DNA from: Cloacibacillus sp.
Lineage (GTDB): Bacteria > Synergistota > Synergistia > Synergistales > Synergistaceae
Length of the DNA stretch: 64,000 bases
Assembly: GCA_036655895.1 (NCBI GenBank)
Contig: JAVVPF010000006.1
Span: 621-64,620, forward strand
Direction: 5' to 3'
The notes under the pieces were generated by a model. That model worked only from the letters and a program-made list of their open reading frames with translations, was not told where the DNA came from and ran no database searches. The position numbers and the translations under genes were made by a program. Positions 17,407 through 26,344 of the stretch are shown piece by piece (the first letter of the stretch is position 1; every line of letters begins with the position of its first letter).

Positions 17407-19479
17407 TTGGAAAAAGAACTGAGTGCGGCAATGACAATGGCACTGCCCTCATCCGAAGAATCGAAAAAAAGAGCGGAGCTGCTGCGCGGCGAGATCGAAC
17501 GCCACGCGCGGCTCTACTACGCGCAGGACGCGCCGGAGATATCCGACTTTGAGTACGACAGGCTCATGCGTGAACTGCAAGAAATAGAGGCGGCGAGCCC
17601 GGAGCTTGTAACGCCGGATTCGCCGACGCACAGGATAGGCGCCGCGCCGCGCGACGGCTTTGTGAAGGTGGAGCACGCCTCTGCCATGATGAGCCTCGAC
17701 AACGCGCTCGACCGAGAGGAGCTTGCCGTATTTTACACAAAGCTCTGCGAGGCGCTCCACGAAGAAAACGTTCCCGTCCTCTGCGAACCTAAAATAGACG
17801 GCCTCGCCGTCTCGCTCGTCTACGAAGACGGCCTATTTTCAAGCGGAGCCACGCGGGGCGACGGCAAAGTGGGGGAGGATGTCACAGCGAACCTCAGAAC
17901 GATAAAAACGCTTCCCCTGCGGCTTGCGCACCCGATACCCGGACGCTTTGAGGTGCGCGGCGAGGTCTGCATAGACAAAAAAGGCTTTGAGGCGCTCAAC
18001 GCGGCGCGCGAAGAACGCGGCGAGAGCCTCTTTGCAAACCCGCGCAACGCGGCGGCGGGGAGCCTCCGCACGCTTGACCCTAAAGAGACGGCGCGCAGAA
18101 ATTTAAAGATATATCTTTATCAGATAATCGACCCGGAGAAATACGGGATAACGACGCAGCGTCAAATGTTGGAAGAGATAGCCGCACTTGGGCTGCCTAT
18201 GCAGGGCGAAGACAGGCTTTGCCACTCGCTTTCGCAGATATACGACTACCTTCTGCAATGGGAGACGAAGCGTTTTGAGCATCCCATAGACACAGACGGC
18301 GTAGTTGTGAAATTAAACGACATTGCGCTGCGCCTCGTGCTGGGCATCACGTCAAAGGCGCCGAAATGGGCCGTCGCCTTTAAATTCCCGCCCGAGGAAA
18401 AGCTGACGCGGATACAAAACATCGAAGTTACGGTGGGCCGCACGGGAGTGTTGACTCCTACCGCAGTATTCGACCCTGTGCATTTGGCCGGCACGATAGT
18501 CCGCCGCGCCGGGCTGCACAATCAGGACGACATCGACAAAAAGGACGCGCGCGTGGGCGACTATATATGGGTGCGCAAGGCGGGCGAGATCATCCCCGAG
18601 GTGGTCCGCGTCGAATACGACAAACGCCCAGACGGCACGGAGCCGTTCAAAATACCGGATATATGTCCCGTCTGCGGCTCGCACGCGGTGCGGCTGCCCG
18701 GCGAGGCCGCAATAAAATGCACGAACAGCGGATGCCCCGCTCAGGTGAAGGAGCGCATCATCCACTTCGCCGCTCGCGGAGCGATGGACATAAGCGGCAT
18801 GGGCGACAAATTGATAGACCGTCTCGTCGAGCTCGGGCTGCTTCACAACTACGCCGACATCTACAGCCTCACCGCGCCGGAACTTGCGGTGCTTGACCGC
18901 CTTGGCGAAAAATCGGCGCAGAACATTATAAACGCGATAGAAAAATCAAAGAGCCGCCCGCTTGGAGCTTTGATAGGCGCTCTTGGCATAAGCAGCGTCG
19001 GCGAAAAGACGGCGGAGGACCTTGCCGCGCGCTTTGGTTCGATAGAGGCGCTGCAAAAGACCGCGCGCGACAACGAGCCGGAGCTGGAACTGACGGACGG
19101 CATAGGCGAAGTTATAGCGCAGTCGCTTCACGCGTGGTTCTCGGAGCCGCACAACGAAGAGATGCTGGCGCGCCTTAAGGCCGCCGGAGTGAACTTTGAA
19201 TCGCACGCGCCAAAAGTAGACAAAACGCTGCTTCCGTGGAACGGCCTGAAATTCGTGCTCACCGGCGAGCTTGCGAAGATGACGCGGCCCGTGGCGGAGG
19301 CCAAAATAAAATCTATGGGCGGCGTTGTGGCGGGCAGCGTCAGTAAAAAGACGAGCTTTGTCGTAGTGGGAGAGGCGCCCGGAAGCAAGTATCAAAAGGC
19401 GCTCGCGCTCGGCGTGCCGGTCCTTGACGAAGAACAGTTTGAGAAAAAATTAAAAGAGGCCGCAGAAGAGGCGAAATGA
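17407..19479 (+). CDS. ligA: NAD-dependent DNA ligase
   Basis: Seals nicks in replication and repair. Ia/adenylation domain with the nucleotidyl-accepting Lys in CEPKIDG, OB fold, Cys4 zinc finger (CPVCGSHAVR ... CTNSGCPAQ), HhH repeats and a C-terminal BRCT domain (GLKFVLTGEL ... SVSKKTSFVVVGE). Length (690 aa) is typical. The start is uncertain: TTG 17407 or ATG 17431/17437, none with a good ribosome site; family alignment favours the ATGs. Confidence 0.94.
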   Translation: MEKELSAAMTMALPSSEESKKRAELLRGEIERHARLYYAQDAPEISDFEYDRLMRELQEIEAASPELVTPDSPTHRIGAAPRDGFVKVEHASAMMSLDNALDREELAVFYTKLCEALHEENVPVLCEPKIDGLAVSLVYEDGLFSSGATRGDGKVGEDVTANLRTIKTLPLRLAHPIPGRFEVRGEVCIDKKGFEALNAAREERGESLFANPRNAAAGSLRTLDPKETARRNLKIYLYQIIDPEKYGITTQRQMLEEIAALGLPMQGEDRLCHSLSQIYDYLLQWETKRFEHPIDTDGVVVKLNDIALRLVLGITSKAPKWAVAFKFPPEEKLTRIQNIEVTVGRTGVLTPTAVFDPVHLAGTIVRRAGLHNQDDIDKKDARVGDYIWVRKAGEIIPEVVRVEYDKRPDGTEPFKIPDICPVCGSHAVRLPGEAAIKCTNSGCPAQVKERIIHFAARGAMDISGMGDKLIDRLVELGLLHNYADIYSLTAPELAVLDRLGEKSAQNIINAIEKSKSRPLGALIGALGISSVGEKTAEDLAARFGSIEALQKTARDNEPELELTDGIGEVIAQSLHAWFSEPHNEEMLARLKAAGVNFESHAPKVDKTLLPWNGLKFVLTGELAKMTRPVAEAKIKSMGGVVAGSVSKKTSFVVVGEAPGSKYQKALALGVPVLDEEQFEKKLKEAAEEAK

Positions 19480-19537
19480 CCGCAAGCCTCGCGCGGCTGC
19501 ATATACAGACCCTCATTTCAGGAGGTATGACGAACAG

Positions 19538-19858
19538 ATGATAAAACAGATGGAAATGGACAAGGAACGCCTTAGCGAGGTGCTTACGCTCTCACGCATC
19601 GGCCTTCCCGAAGATAAGTATCAGGAGGTGCTCGACCGCGTCAACGACATTCTGCGCATGTGCGACAAAATGCGGGAGCTTGCCGACGACGACGCGGCGC
19701 CCTTTGAATGGGACGTCAAAAAAGCGCCGGGACGCCGCGCCGACGAGCCTGTCAAATGGGACGGCCGCGACGCCTTCCTTGACGGCGCGCCTGTGCGCGA
19801 CGGAGATTTCTTCCGCGTGCCTCGCATCATAGCGCTTGAAGACGAAGGGGAGGAATAG
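19538..19858 (+). CDS. gatC: GatC subunit of Asp/Glu-tRNA amidotransferase
   Basis: Small subunit that stabilises GatA on GatB in the amidotransferase that converts Glu-tRNA(Gln) or Asp-tRNA(Asn). 106 aa. The N-terminal helix (LSEVLTLSRIGLPEDKYQEV) and the extended C-terminal arm rich in Asp/Pro are GatC-like, and it is followed by gatA and gatB. An AGGAGGT at 19520-19526 lies 11 bases before ATG 19538; ATG 19550 is an alternative. Confidence 0.88.
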   Translation: MIKQMEMDKERLSEVLTLSRIGLPEDKYQEVLDRVNDILRMCDKMRELADDDAAPFEWDVKKAPGRRADEPVKWDGRDAFLDGAPVRDGDFFRVPRIIALEDEGEE

Positions 19859-19860
19859 CG

Positions 19861-21333
19861 ATGGACTTCCAGAAACTTTCGGCGCGCGAAATAGCGGCCG
19901 GCGTCAAGGCCGGAAAATTCACGGCCGTTGAGGCCGCCCGCGACGCCATAGAGCGCATCAAAAAATACGACAAAAAATATAATTCCATAGTGACGCTCTG
20001 CGAAGAGCGCGCGATGGCGGAGGCGGAAGCGATAGACGCCGCCGTTGCGCGCGGCGAAGAGACCGGCCCGCTTGCCGGCGTTCCCTACGCCGTAAAAGAC
20101 AACTTCTGCACACAGGCCATAGAGACGACCTGCGGCAGCAAAATGCTCAAAGGATGGCTTCCCCCGTACGACGCAACCGCCGTCAAAAACATGAAGGAAG
20201 CTGGCGCCGTCCTCGTAGGCAAAGCCAACATGGATGAATTTGCTATGGGCAGCACCACGGAAAGCTCCGTCTTCGGCCCGACGCTCAACCCGCGCGACAC
20301 AGGACGCGTACCCGGAGGCAGCTCCGGCGGAAGCGCCGCCGCGGTGGCGGCGGGCTTTGTCCCGATAGCGCTGGGCAGCGACACGGGCGGCTCTGTGCGT
20401 CAGCCCGCCGCCTTCTGCGGCGTGCAGGGCATGAAGCCCTCGTACGGACAGATAAGCCGTTACGGGATAGTAGCCTACGCCTCGTCGCTCGACCAGGTGG
20501 GCGGTCTTACGAAAAATATCGCAGACATGGCGCTCGTCATGGAGGCGCTTGCAAAGCCCGACGACAACGACACCACCTGCGACGCCTACGAACGGCCCTC
20601 CTTTACAGCCGCCGTCTCGGGCGCGTCGCTTGCCGGCAAAAAAATCGCCGTGCTAACAGGCTACGACCGTGACAGCATAGACAAGCCGCTCGTTGAGGCG
20701 GCCGACCGCGCGGTAGAGATATGCCGCGCCGCCGGCGCTGAGATAATCGAAGCCTCGCTGCCCGTGACGATGGAACACACGGTCGCCTGCTACTACATGG
20801 TGGCGCTTGGCGACGCAAGCTCGAAACTGGCCTGCTACGACGGCATGCGCTACGGCCATCACGAAGACGGCAAAAACCTCTCCGAGATGTACAAAAGAAG
20901 CCGCATGGAGGGCTTCGGCGAAGAGGTGCGCAGGCGGATACTCGTCGGCACCTGCATACTGACGCGCGGCTACTACGAAAACTATTTTGTGCCGGCTACG
21001 AAGGTGCGCCAGCTCATATCGAACGAATTTAAAGAACTCTTTAAAAAGGCCGACGCCCTCATCTGTCCGATAGTGCCGGCGCTTGCCTACAAACGCGGCC
21101 TCGTCGAAGAAGATCCCGTGAGGATGTACCTTGGCGACGTCTTCACCACTATGGCGAACCTCGCGGGCCTTCCCAGCGTCAGCATAAACCTCGGCTTCAC
21201 GCCGGAGGGGCTGCCGACATGCGTGCAGATGCTCGCGCCGCGCTTTGGGGACGCAGAGCTGCTTTCATGCGCCGCCGTCATCGAAAATGCGGCGGGCGCG
21301 CCCGAACCGGTGACAGAGAAGGAGGGCTGCTGA
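19861..21333 (+). CDS. gatA: GatA amidase subunit
   Basis: Hydrolyses glutamine to give the ammonia used for tRNA-dependent amidation. Amidase-signature family: the Lys of AVKDNFCTQAIETTCGS and the Ser-cisSer-Ser triad in GGSSGGSAAAVAAG and GSDTGGSVRQPA are intact. 490 aa, standard. GGGGAGG at 19848-19854 precedes ATG 19861. Presence of GatCAB implies indirect charging of Gln- and/or Asn-tRNA. Confidence 0.96.
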   Translation: MDFQKLSAREIAAGVKAGKFTAVEAARDAIERIKKYDKKYNSIVTLCEERAMAEAEAIDAAVARGEETGPLAGVPYAVKDNFCTQAIETTCGSKMLKGWLPPYDATAVKNMKEAGAVLVGKANMDEFAMGSTTESSVFGPTLNPRDTGRVPGGSSGGSAAAVAAGFVPIALGSDTGGSVRQPAAFCGVQGMKPSYGQISRYGIVAYASSLDQVGGLTKNIADMALVMEALAKPDDNDTTCDAYERPSFTAAVSGASLAGKKIAVLTGYDRDSIDKPLVEAADRAVEICRAAGAEIIEASLPVTMEHTVACYYMVALGDASSKLACYDGMRYGHHEDGKNLSEMYKRSRMEGFGEEVRRRILVGTCILTRGYYENYFVPATKVRQLISNEFKELFKKADALICPIVPALAYKRGLVEEDPVRMYLGDVFTTMANLAGLPSVSINLGFTPEGLPTCVQMLAPRFGDAELLSCAAVIENAAGAPEPVTEKEGC

Positions 21334-21334
21334 A

Positions 21335-22795
21335 ATGAGCAGGAACGTTGTTATAGGACTTGAAATACATTTGCAGCTCAAGACAAAGACAAAGCTCTTC
21401 TGCGGCTGCTCGACAGACTACATCGGCGCCACGCCGAACACCAACGTCTGCCCCATCTGCCTGGCCGTTCCCGGCTCGCTCCCCGTCATAAACGACCACG
21501 CCGTAGACCTCGCCGTGAAGATGGGCCTCGGCCTGCACTGCGACATAAAAGACAAGACGCGCTTTCACCGCAAGCATTATTTCTACGCCGACCTGCCCAA
21601 GGCCTATCAGATAACGCAGTACGAGCACGCCATAGCTCAGGGCGGCTACCTCGACATAGTGGCCGACGGCAAAGAAAAACGCGTCCATCTCGACCACCTT
21701 CACCTTGAAGAGGACGCGGGAAAGCTGGTCCACCCAACATCGGACGGACGTCTTTCCGGCGCCGCCTACTCGCTAGTTGACTACAACAGAGGCGGAATGC
21801 CTCTTTCTGAGATAGTCTCCATGCCCGATATGAACTCTCCGGCGGAGGCCATAGCCTACATCACGCAGATACGCCAGCTCGCGCGCTACCTTGAGGTCTC
21901 CGACGGAGAGATGGAGTCCGGCTCTCTGCGCGTAGACGTCAACGTCTCGCTCTCAAACGCGGACGGCTCGCTCGGCACGCGCGTAGAACTGAAAAACATA
22001 AACTCGCTGAAATCAATAGAGCGCGCGCTTGAATACGAGATAGCGCGCCAGAACCGCGTGCTCGACGAAGGCGGCCAGCTTGTGCAGGAGACGCGCCTTT
22101 GGGACGACGCGGCCGGCGTCACCCGCTCGATGCGCAGCAAAGAGGGCGCGCGCGACTACCGCTACTACGCGGAGATGGACCTTGCTCCTATCGACGCAAA
22201 GCCCGACTACGTAGAAAAAATCCGCGCGGCGATGCCTGAAATGCCGTGGGACAAACGCGCGCGCTTCACGGAGCAGTACGGAATAAGCTTTGAAGAGAGC
22301 CAGCAGCTCACAGAACAGCGCGAGACGGCGGACTACTTCGAGGCGCTTGTTGCATCAGGCGCGCCCGCCGTGAAAGCCGCGAACTGGATGCGAATGGAGG
22401 TGCAGCGCATCCTGCGCGACGCCGGCATGGAGATAACCGACTTCCCTGTAGCGGCGAAAGAGCTTGGCTCGCTCATCGCCAAAGTCGAAAGCCGCGACCT
22501 TTCAAACACGCAGGCAAAAGACGTGCTGGGCGCCATGTACGACGGCGGCCTCTCGCTTGACGCCGCGCTGAAAAAATGCGGGGCGGCGGGCGGCAGACTT
22601 ACCGCGGAGGCGCTTTGCGCCGTAATATCCAAAATATTTGCCGAGCAGCCCGGAGCCGTTGAAACGATCAAAAACGGCGCGGACAAAAAAGGCGCGAAGC
22701 AGAAATTCCTTCAGGGCCTCGTCATGCGCGAGACAAGAGGGAGCGCAGACCCGACGGAAGTAGCAAAAACGCTGGCCGAAATGCTGGCCAAATAA
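21335..22795 (+). CDS. gatB: GatB tRNA-binding kinase/amidotransferase subunit
   Basis: Activates the misacylated tRNA with ATP and transfers ammonia. N-terminal GatB core begins VIGLEIHLQLKTKTKLFCGC and carries the Zn-binding Cys pair (CGCS, CPICL), the GGMPLSEIVS segment and ELKNINSL; the C-terminal YqeY-like tail domain is present (about 330-486). AAGGAGG lies about 10 bases before ATG 21335. Last gene of gatCAB. Confidence 0.96.
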   Translation: MSRNVVIGLEIHLQLKTKTKLFCGCSTDYIGATPNTNVCPICLAVPGSLPVINDHAVDLAVKMGLGLHCDIKDKTRFHRKHYFYADLPKAYQITQYEHAIAQGGYLDIVADGKEKRVHLDHLHLEEDAGKLVHPTSDGRLSGAAYSLVDYNRGGMPLSEIVSMPDMNSPAEAIAYITQIRQLARYLEVSDGEMESGSLRVDVNVSLSNADGSLGTRVELKNINSLKSIERALEYEIARQNRVLDEGGQLVQETRLWDDAAGVTRSMRSKEGARDYRYYAEMDLAPIDAKPDYVEKIRAAMPEMPWDKRARFTEQYGISFEESQQLTEQRETADYFEALVASGAPAVKAANWMRMEVQRILRDAGMEITDFPVAAKELGSLIAKVESRDLSNTQAKDVLGAMYDGGLSLDAALKKCGAAGGRLTAEALCAVISKIFAEQPGAVETIKNGADKKGAKQKFLQGLVMRETRGSADPTEVAKTLAEMLAK

Positions 22796-22807
22796 CGGAG
22801 TGATTTT

Positions 22808-22860
22808 GAGGGTTCCGTCAATAGAGGCCTCACATTGAACGTATTATTGACGGAACTCTC
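22808..22860 (+). repeat. Long inverted repeat in the leader of the EF-G-like gene
   Basis: Arms 22808-22823 and 22845-22860 pair over 16 bp with a single G-T; the 21-base loop itself contains the palindrome GAGGCCTC (22824-22831). No T-run follows, so it is not a standard terminator. It may be a leader RNA hairpin or an operator for the gene at 22934. Confidence 0.7.
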
Positions 22861-22933
22861 CAAAGCAAGTATTATCAATAGGTCATAGCGAATCATTATA
22901 AGAAGCTTCAACAGCACAGAAGGAGTGAAAGTA

Positions 22934-25021
22934 ATGGGGACACGTAAACCGGAGGACATTCGCAGCATTGCGCTCATTTCACATGGAGGCGCTGGCAAGA
23001 CCACTCTCAACGAAACATTTCTTTTTGACGCGGGACAAATTTCCCGCCTAGGACGAATCGAAGACAAGAACACAGTCTCTGACTTTGATTCAGAGGAACA
23101 GAAGCGCGGCATTTCAATAAGCACAACTCTTTCAACAATCCCGTACAAAAATAAGACCTTATATGTCATGGACACGCCCGGCTTTGCCGACTTTGTCGGA
23201 GAGCAGCGCTGCGCGATGCGCGTGGCCGACGGAGCGCTCGTCCTCGTGAACGCCACCGCTGGCGTCGAAGTGCAGACGCAGAGCGTATGGGAATTTGCCG
23301 AGACCTTTGAAACGCCGGCAATATTCTTCATAAGCAAACTTGACAGAGAAAATACCGACTTTGACGAAGTCGTAGATGATATACGCGAAAACATTTCCGA
23401 GCGCGCAACGCCGCTCTTTCTGCCGATAGGCCGCGAACTCCAGTTCAAGGGGCTAGTCAACGTCCTCACCGGCAAAGCCTATATGTACAAAGGCGACGGC
23501 ACAAAAGATTTCACAGAGTGCGCCGCCCCCGCGGAGATGGAAGAGGCCATCGCCTCCGCGCGTGAAACGCTCGTAGAGCGTGCCGTCGAAGCCGACGACG
23601 AACTGATGATGCGCTACCTTGACGGAGAGGAAATATCAATAGAAGAACTTCTCGGCGTGCTGCGCAAAGCAATATGCGCGCGCTCCATATATCCCATCAT
23701 CCCGGGCTCCGCTACGCTGAACGTAGGCGTGCAGCAGCTCATGGACGTCATCGTCGACTACATGCCGTCGCCGAAGGACATGCTTAAACGCGCGGCGCTC
23801 AAAGGTGAAGAGGTCGTAAACATCCCGCCCGACGAAAACGGACATTTCCTCGCCTTCGTCTTCAAAGTCATGGTCGACCCCTATGTAGGCAAACTCTCGT
23901 TCGTCAAAGTATTCTCGGGCCACATGACGAGCGACCAGACCATCTACAACGTCACGCAGGAACAGGAAGAGCGCGTAAGCTCCTTCCGCCTCATGAAAGG
24001 CAAAGACAGCGTTGAAACAAAAGAAATAATCCTGGGCGACATCGTAGCCATCCCGAAGCTTGAAAGCACCATCGCGGGAGATACGCTCGGCCTCAAGGGC
24101 GAAGTGCTCCAGTTCCGCCCGATACAGTTCCCGAAGCCCGTCTACAGCGTAGCCGTAGTTCCAAAAAGCCGCGCCGACGAAGACAAGCTCGGAAACGCCA
24201 TCACAAAGACGCTCAAAGAGGACCGGACTCTCTCCTACACGAAAGACCCGGAGACGAACGACGCCGTCCTTTCAGGAATGGGCGACATGCACCTCGACAT
24301 CATGCTCTCAAAGATAAAAGAACGCTACAAAGTAGACCTCGAAACGCGCACCCCGAAAGTTCCCTACCGCGAGACGATAAAGAAAAAGGCGAGCGCCCAG
24401 GGCAAACACAAGAAACAGTCCGGCGGACGCGGCCAGTACGGCGACGTCTGGTTTGAGCTCGCTCCTCTTGAAAAGAACGCCGGCATCGAATTTATCGACC
24501 GCGTAGTCGGAGGCGCCGTACCGCGCAACTTCATCCCGGCCGCGGAAAAGGGACTTCGCGAAGCCGCCGCGCGCGGATTCCTCGCGGGATACCCGTCAAC
24601 AGACTTCTCCTGCGCGCTATTCGACGGTTCCTACCACGACGTCGACTCATCTGAAATGGCCTTTAAAATCGCGGCCAGCATCGCCTACAAAAAGTGCATG
24701 GAACAGGCAAACCCGATACTGATGGAGCCCGTCATGAACGTAGTCGTGACGGTGCCGGAGGACTGCCTCGGAGACGTCATGGGCGACTTCAACAGCCGCC
24801 GCGGACGCATCATGGGCATCGACAGCGAAGGCAAACTCCAGATAGTCAAGGCCCAGTGCCCGCTGTCAGAAATGTTCCGCTACGCCATCATCCTGCGCTC
24901 AATGACCTCGGGACGCGGCTCCTTCTCAATGGAATACAGCCATTACGAAGAGGTGCCCGGCGACATAGCCAAAAAGGTCATCGACCAGGCCGCGAAGGAT
25001 CGCAAAGAGGAAGAAGAATAG
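22934..25021 (+). CDS. EF-G-like translational GTPase (EF-G2 type)
   Basis: Paralogue of elongation factor G. P-loop SHGGAGKTTL (canonical EF-G has AHIDAGKTT), switch II DTPGFADF, and a G4 motif SKLD where NKMD is usual. Domains II-V are complete; domain IV includes GKHKKQSGGRGQYGDVW and the C-terminus has NSRRGRIMGID. 695 aa. ATG 22934 is preceded by AAGGAG at 22920-22925. The GGAGK P-loop places it in the EF-G2-like subfamily, whose role (translocation, recycling or stress) is unsettled. Alone in its transcription unit, between a leader hairpin and a terminator. Confidence 0.88.
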   Translation: MGTRKPEDIRSIALISHGGAGKTTLNETFLFDAGQISRLGRIEDKNTVSDFDSEEQKRGISISTTLSTIPYKNKTLYVMDTPGFADFVGEQRCAMRVADGALVLVNATAGVEVQTQSVWEFAETFETPAIFFISKLDRENTDFDEVVDDIRENISERATPLFLPIGRELQFKGLVNVLTGKAYMYKGDGTKDFTECAAPAEMEEAIASARETLVERAVEADDELMMRYLDGEEISIEELLGVLRKAICARSIYPIIPGSATLNVGVQQLMDVIVDYMPSPKDMLKRAALKGEEVVNIPPDENGHFLAFVFKVMVDPYVGKLSFVKVFSGHMTSDQTIYNVTQEQEERVSSFRLMKGKDSVETKEIILGDIVAIPKLESTIAGDTLGLKGEVLQFRPIQFPKPVYSVAVVPKSRADEDKLGNAITKTLKEDRTLSYTKDPETNDAVLSGMGDMHLDIMLSKIKERYKVDLETRTPKVPYRETIKKKASAQGKHKKQSGGRGQYGDVWFELAPLEKNAGIEFIDRVVGGAVPRNFIPAAEKGLREAAARGFLAGYPSTDFSCALFDGSYHDVDSSEMAFKIAASIAYKKCMEQANPILMEPVMNVVVTVPEDCLGDVMGDFNSRRGRIMGIDSEGKLQIVKAQCPLSEMFRYAIILRSMTSGRGSFSMEYSHYEEVPGDIAKKVIDQAAKDRKEEEE

Positions 25022-25040
25022 TACCTTAATACAAATCCGC

Positions 25041-25073
25041 AAGAGGGCGTCCGTCATGGACGCCCTCTTTTTA
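25041..25073 (+). terminator. Intrinsic terminator after the EF-G-like gene
   Basis: Perfect 12-bp stem (25041-25052 with 25058-25069), 5-base loop, followed by TTT. It separates the EF-G-like gene from the MFS gene. Confidence 0.85.
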
Positions 25074-25086
25074 AGAGGCCGGCATA

Positions 25087-26229
25087 ATGAAAAACATAAA
25101 ACAGATAACGCTCATATTTCTCGCCTACTACGGCATAACGTGCTTTTCAAACATCTATTTCATCTTCGGCCCGTTCTATGAAAAAATGGGCGCGACCCCG
25201 CAGCAGACGGGCCTCTTCCTGAGCCTCTTCTACTTCGTCATGCTCATCTGCCGCCCGCTTGGAAGCAAAGTGATGGAAAAATTCGACATCAGACGCGCGC
25301 TTGTCGGCAGCTCCGCGCTCTGCGCCGCGGCCTCCGTAGGCGTCGCGCTTTCGCTGCACTGCGTGCCGCTGCTGCTCTTCTTCCGCGCACTCACAGGCCT
25401 CTGCGTCAGCGTATTTGCCGTCTCAGCCATCGCCGCCCAGTCTCTCTTGCTTGACGAAAAGGCGCGCGGCTTTGGCTTCGCGCTCTTCACCACCGGCTCG
25501 CTGCTGCCTATGGCCACCATCGTTCCCTTCTGCGACTGGCTCCAGCAAAATAATTACGACACGCTCTACCTGTGGCTTCCGGCGGCGACGGCCCTTCTCT
25601 GCACGGCTGTAAGCTGGCCCGTCAAGAATTTGAATTATCACGGCGAACACAAAAAAGCGTGGGGGAGCTACGCGGACCTGCTCAAAACACCCGCCATCCC
25701 AGCGCTGCTCGCCACCGCTATGGTCATGTCGCTCGCCGACGCAATGACGCTCTCCGTGGCCTCGCTTGCGAACGAACGTTTCATTACGGTATCCGCCTTC
25801 ATGATAGCCTCCTCTCTCGCCGGCATCGCCATCAGAACTATAGCCTTCAGCCTCATCGCTAAAATCCCCCGCGTACACCTCGCCGCACCGGCCGCGGCAC
25901 TTATGGGCGCGGGACTTATCGGCCTCTCGCTTTCCTCAGGAGGCGCCGCCTTTATGGCCTTCGGCGCGCTCTTTGGCATAGGTATAGGCATTGGCTTTCC
26001 AGTCGACCTCGCGCTCGTGGGCGACCTGCTCGCCCCGGAATACCGGCCAAAGGCGACGGGCCTAGTGCTTCTTGTCATCGACATAGGCTGGATGATAAGC
26101 CCGCTCATCTTCGGCTTCTTCTCGCCCGTCATAGGCGCCACGTGGACCTTCCGCGTAATGGGCCTCTTCGTCGTCTCAGCCGCCGCCGCCCTCTATCTGC
26201 AATTCTGGAGAAAATGTAAAATAGGCTGA
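25087..26229 (+). CDS. Major facilitator superfamily transporter
   Basis: Inner-membrane secondary transporter of 380 aa with about 12 hydrophobic helices. The loop between helices 2 and 3 reads CRPLGSKVMEKFDIRR, equivalent to the MFS GxxxDRxGRR signature, and the second half has the related FGIGIGIGFPVDLALVGDL. Ends abruptly after helix 12 (LQFWRKCKIG). Substrate cannot be assigned; drug-efflux or small-metabolite carriers of this size are common. AGAGG lies before ATG 25087. It has a terminator upstream and its own unit. Confidence 0.85.
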   Translation: MKNIKQITLIFLAYYGITCFSNIYFIFGPFYEKMGATPQQTGLFLSLFYFVMLICRPLGSKVMEKFDIRRALVGSSALCAAASVGVALSLHCVPLLLFFRALTGLCVSVFAVSAIAAQSLLLDEKARGFGFALFTTGSLLPMATIVPFCDWLQQNNYDTLYLWLPAATALLCTAVSWPVKNLNYHGEHKKAWGSYADLLKTPAIPALLATAMVMSLADAMTLSVASLANERFITVSAFMIASSLAGIAIRTIAFSLIAKIPRVHLAAPAAALMGAGLIGLSLSSGGAAFMAFGALFGIGIGIGFPVDLALVGDLLAPEYRPKATGLVLLVIDIGWMISPLIFGFFSPVIGATWTFRVMGLFVVSAAAALYLQFWRKCKIG

Positions 26230-26281
26230 CGGAGAGAAGAAGAAAAATGATATAATCCAGATAAAATCGGCGCCGCATGCA

Positions 26282-26312
26282 GGCGTTTCCCTGCTGGGTT
26301 ATAATAAACGCC
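26282..26312 (+). promoter_or_regulatory. Promoter with flanking dyad upstream of the pilin gene
   Basis: A perfect TATAAT (26300-26305) lies inside a 7-bp inverted repeat, GGCGTTT at 26282-26288 and AAACGCC at 26306-26312. No good -35 is visible, so the promoter may need an activator or be repressed through the dyad. A second TATAAT at 26251-26256 with CTGACG at 26226-26231 (19-base spacer) is a weaker alternative. Confidence 0.4.
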
Positions 26313-26344
26313 CGATTGTAACTACATAGGAGGTGTCTCTTAGG

